NCBI GenBank assembly: GCA_937907595.1
Contig: CALCXL010000753.1
Span: forward strand, 1 to 23,161
DNA: 23,161 nt
Direction: 5' to 3'
Origin: an uncultured Pseudomonadota bacterium
GTDB lineage: Bacteria > Myxococcota_A > UBA796 > UBA9615
The position numbers and the translations under genes were made by a program. Under the pieces are notes generated by a model. It saw only the letters and a program-made list of their open reading frames with translations, was not told where the DNA came from and made no database searches. Below, in pieces: positions 22,836-23,161 of the stretch. Within the stretch, counting starts at the first letter, position 1. Each line of letters starts with the position of its first letter.

Positions 22836-23057
22836 TCAGGCGCCGGCGATGAGCGCGTCGATCTCGTCGTGGGTGGGAAAGCGGCCTTCGCGCAGCTTGC
22901 TGTAGAGCAGGCGGCCGTCGACGGTGACCTCAAAGGCCCCGCCCTTGCCGCGCTGGAGCGTGACCTCAGCGCCGTAGCGCTCCTGAAGGTGGGCCGACAA
23001 CCTGTCGGCGCGCGGTCGGTAGTTTCAGGGAACGCACCATTCGATGTTGAACTTCAC
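22836..23057 (-). CDS. SelW/Rdx-family selenoprotein (CxxU, in-frame TGA)
   Basis: Reading the TGA at 23027-23025 as selenocysteine gives a 73-residue protein: MKFNIEWCVP, Sec11, then NYRPRADRLSAHLQERY and on to a TGA stop at 22838-22836. The Cys8-x-x-Sec11 motif follows the first beta strand, as in the SelW/SelT/SelH (Rdx) thioredoxin-like family. 'AFEVTVDGRLLYSKLREGRF' (41-60) matches the conserved 'G.FEV.vdG..l.SK...G.FP' region. GGAGG (23067-23063) lies five bases before the GTG, and a SECIS-like hairpin follows the TGA. A normal gene caller would lose the redox motif or the whole gene. The family is linked to thiol redox defence; exact partners are unknown. A pseudogene with a nonsense change is the alternative. 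Confidence 0.88.
22993..23009 (-). promoter_or_regulatory. Bacterial SECIS-like hairpin for Sec insertion
   Basis: On the minus strand GCCGAC (23009-23004), loop AGGTT (23003-22999) and GTCGGC (22998-22993) form a perfect 6-bp stem; an extra A-T pair is possible, leaving loop GGT. The loop starts 21 bases after the TGA, and G occupies its second position. Both fit the published bacterial SECIS pattern (loop roughly 16-37 bases after UGA, a G in its first two positions) that recruits SelB. Confidence 0.75.
23025..23027 (-). other. Selenocysteine codon (UGA) of the SelW-like gene
   Basis: This in-frame TGA is codon 11, three residues after Cys8. The frame downstream encodes a conserved Rdx-family protein through to a second TGA, so this one is best read as Sec. 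Confidence 0.85.
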
Positions 23058-23062
23058 GGCGA

Positions 23063-23067
23063 CCTCC
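23063..23067 (-). promoter_or_regulatory. Ribosome binding site of the selenoprotein gene
   Basis: GGAGG on the minus strand sits 5 bases before the GTG at 23057. It marks translation starting upstream of the in-frame TGA, which argues against a start downstream of it. Confidence 0.75.
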
Positions 23068-23161
23068 ACCCCCAGCGTAGCAAGGTCGGGGTGGCCGCGG
23101 CGTCACCGGATCGTCGGAGCAAGGCCCCCCTCCAGCGGTCATACTCCGCGGCCCAACCCCC
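23068..23161. other. Window end, upstream region of the selenoprotein gene
   Basis: No coding frame is convincing in these last bases. A plus-strand CATACT near 23141 could be a -10 element for a gene beyond the window, but no matching -35 box is obvious. Confidence 0.3.

Noticed and set aside
22836..23057. Selenoprotein gene as a pseudogene with a nonsense mutation
   Set aside because: The TGA is exactly at the Sec position of a CxxU motif, a fitting hairpin follows, and there is a strong ribosome site with no other lesion in the frame.

Overview
The window is a very GC-rich stretch of bacterial chromosome, judged by eye from its base and third-position composition. GTG starts are common, and stop/start overlaps of the form NTGA recur. 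It carries many lipoproteins, one with Asp-rich spacers after the lipid-anchored Cys, several c-di-GMP proteins, a peptidylglycine-monooxygenase-like copper protein and a selenoprotein. Together these suggest a Myxococcota (former Deltaproteobacteria) genome. That placement is an inference from style and gene content; no rRNA or other strong marker is present. I see no mobile element, CRISPR array, tRNA or rRNA.

Layout. (1) 1-4751, plus strand: the tail of an upstream gene, an anchored protein of unknown function, two secreted M16-peptidase-like proteins that lack the zinc motif, and an iron-export-type ABC transporter (FetA ATPase, FetB permease). This run is tightly overlapped and looks like one operon, and it ends in a convergent hairpin. 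(2) 4802-9410, minus strand: a membrane/beta-propeller-like protein, a lipoprotein with the full copper-ligand set of peptidylglycine hydroxylating monooxygenase, and a type-B carboxylesterase lipoprotein whose best start is a CTG inside the preceding stop. (3) 9553-12303, plus strand: a good sigma70-like promoter, a 30-codon leader ORF, an EgtB of the fungal Egt1 type (ergothioneine synthesis) and a GT-C type membrane glycosyltransferase. (4) 12300-15208: a c-di-GMP block made of a membrane diguanylate cyclase, a convergent response regulator with a PilZ-like tail, and a divergent soluble diguanylate cyclase. (5) 15253-19587, plus strand: a 12-bp tandem repeat, a DUF2817 (M14-like) protein, HemB, an SDR and a DprE1-like flavoprotein, with hemB overlapping its upstream neighbour. 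(6) 19615-22783: a SlyD-like FKBP (minus) divergent from an alpha/beta-hydrolase lipoprotein (plus), which converges on an intradiol-dioxygenase-like Tat lipoprotein (minus). (7) 22836-23057, minus strand: a 73-residue SelW/Rdx-type selenoprotein. Its reading frame is interrupted by TGA at codon 11 in a Cys-x-x-Sec motif, followed at the right distance by a SECIS-like hairpin.

The most notable item is the selenoprotein, which ordinary ORF calling misses or truncates. Other points worth following are the paired catalytically dead M16 proteins beside FetAB, the PHM-like copper lipoprotein with its esterase partner, the Egt1-like EgtB with a short leader ORF, the DprE1-like enzyme with Ala where the benzothiazinone-reactive Cys sits, and a possible CTG start.
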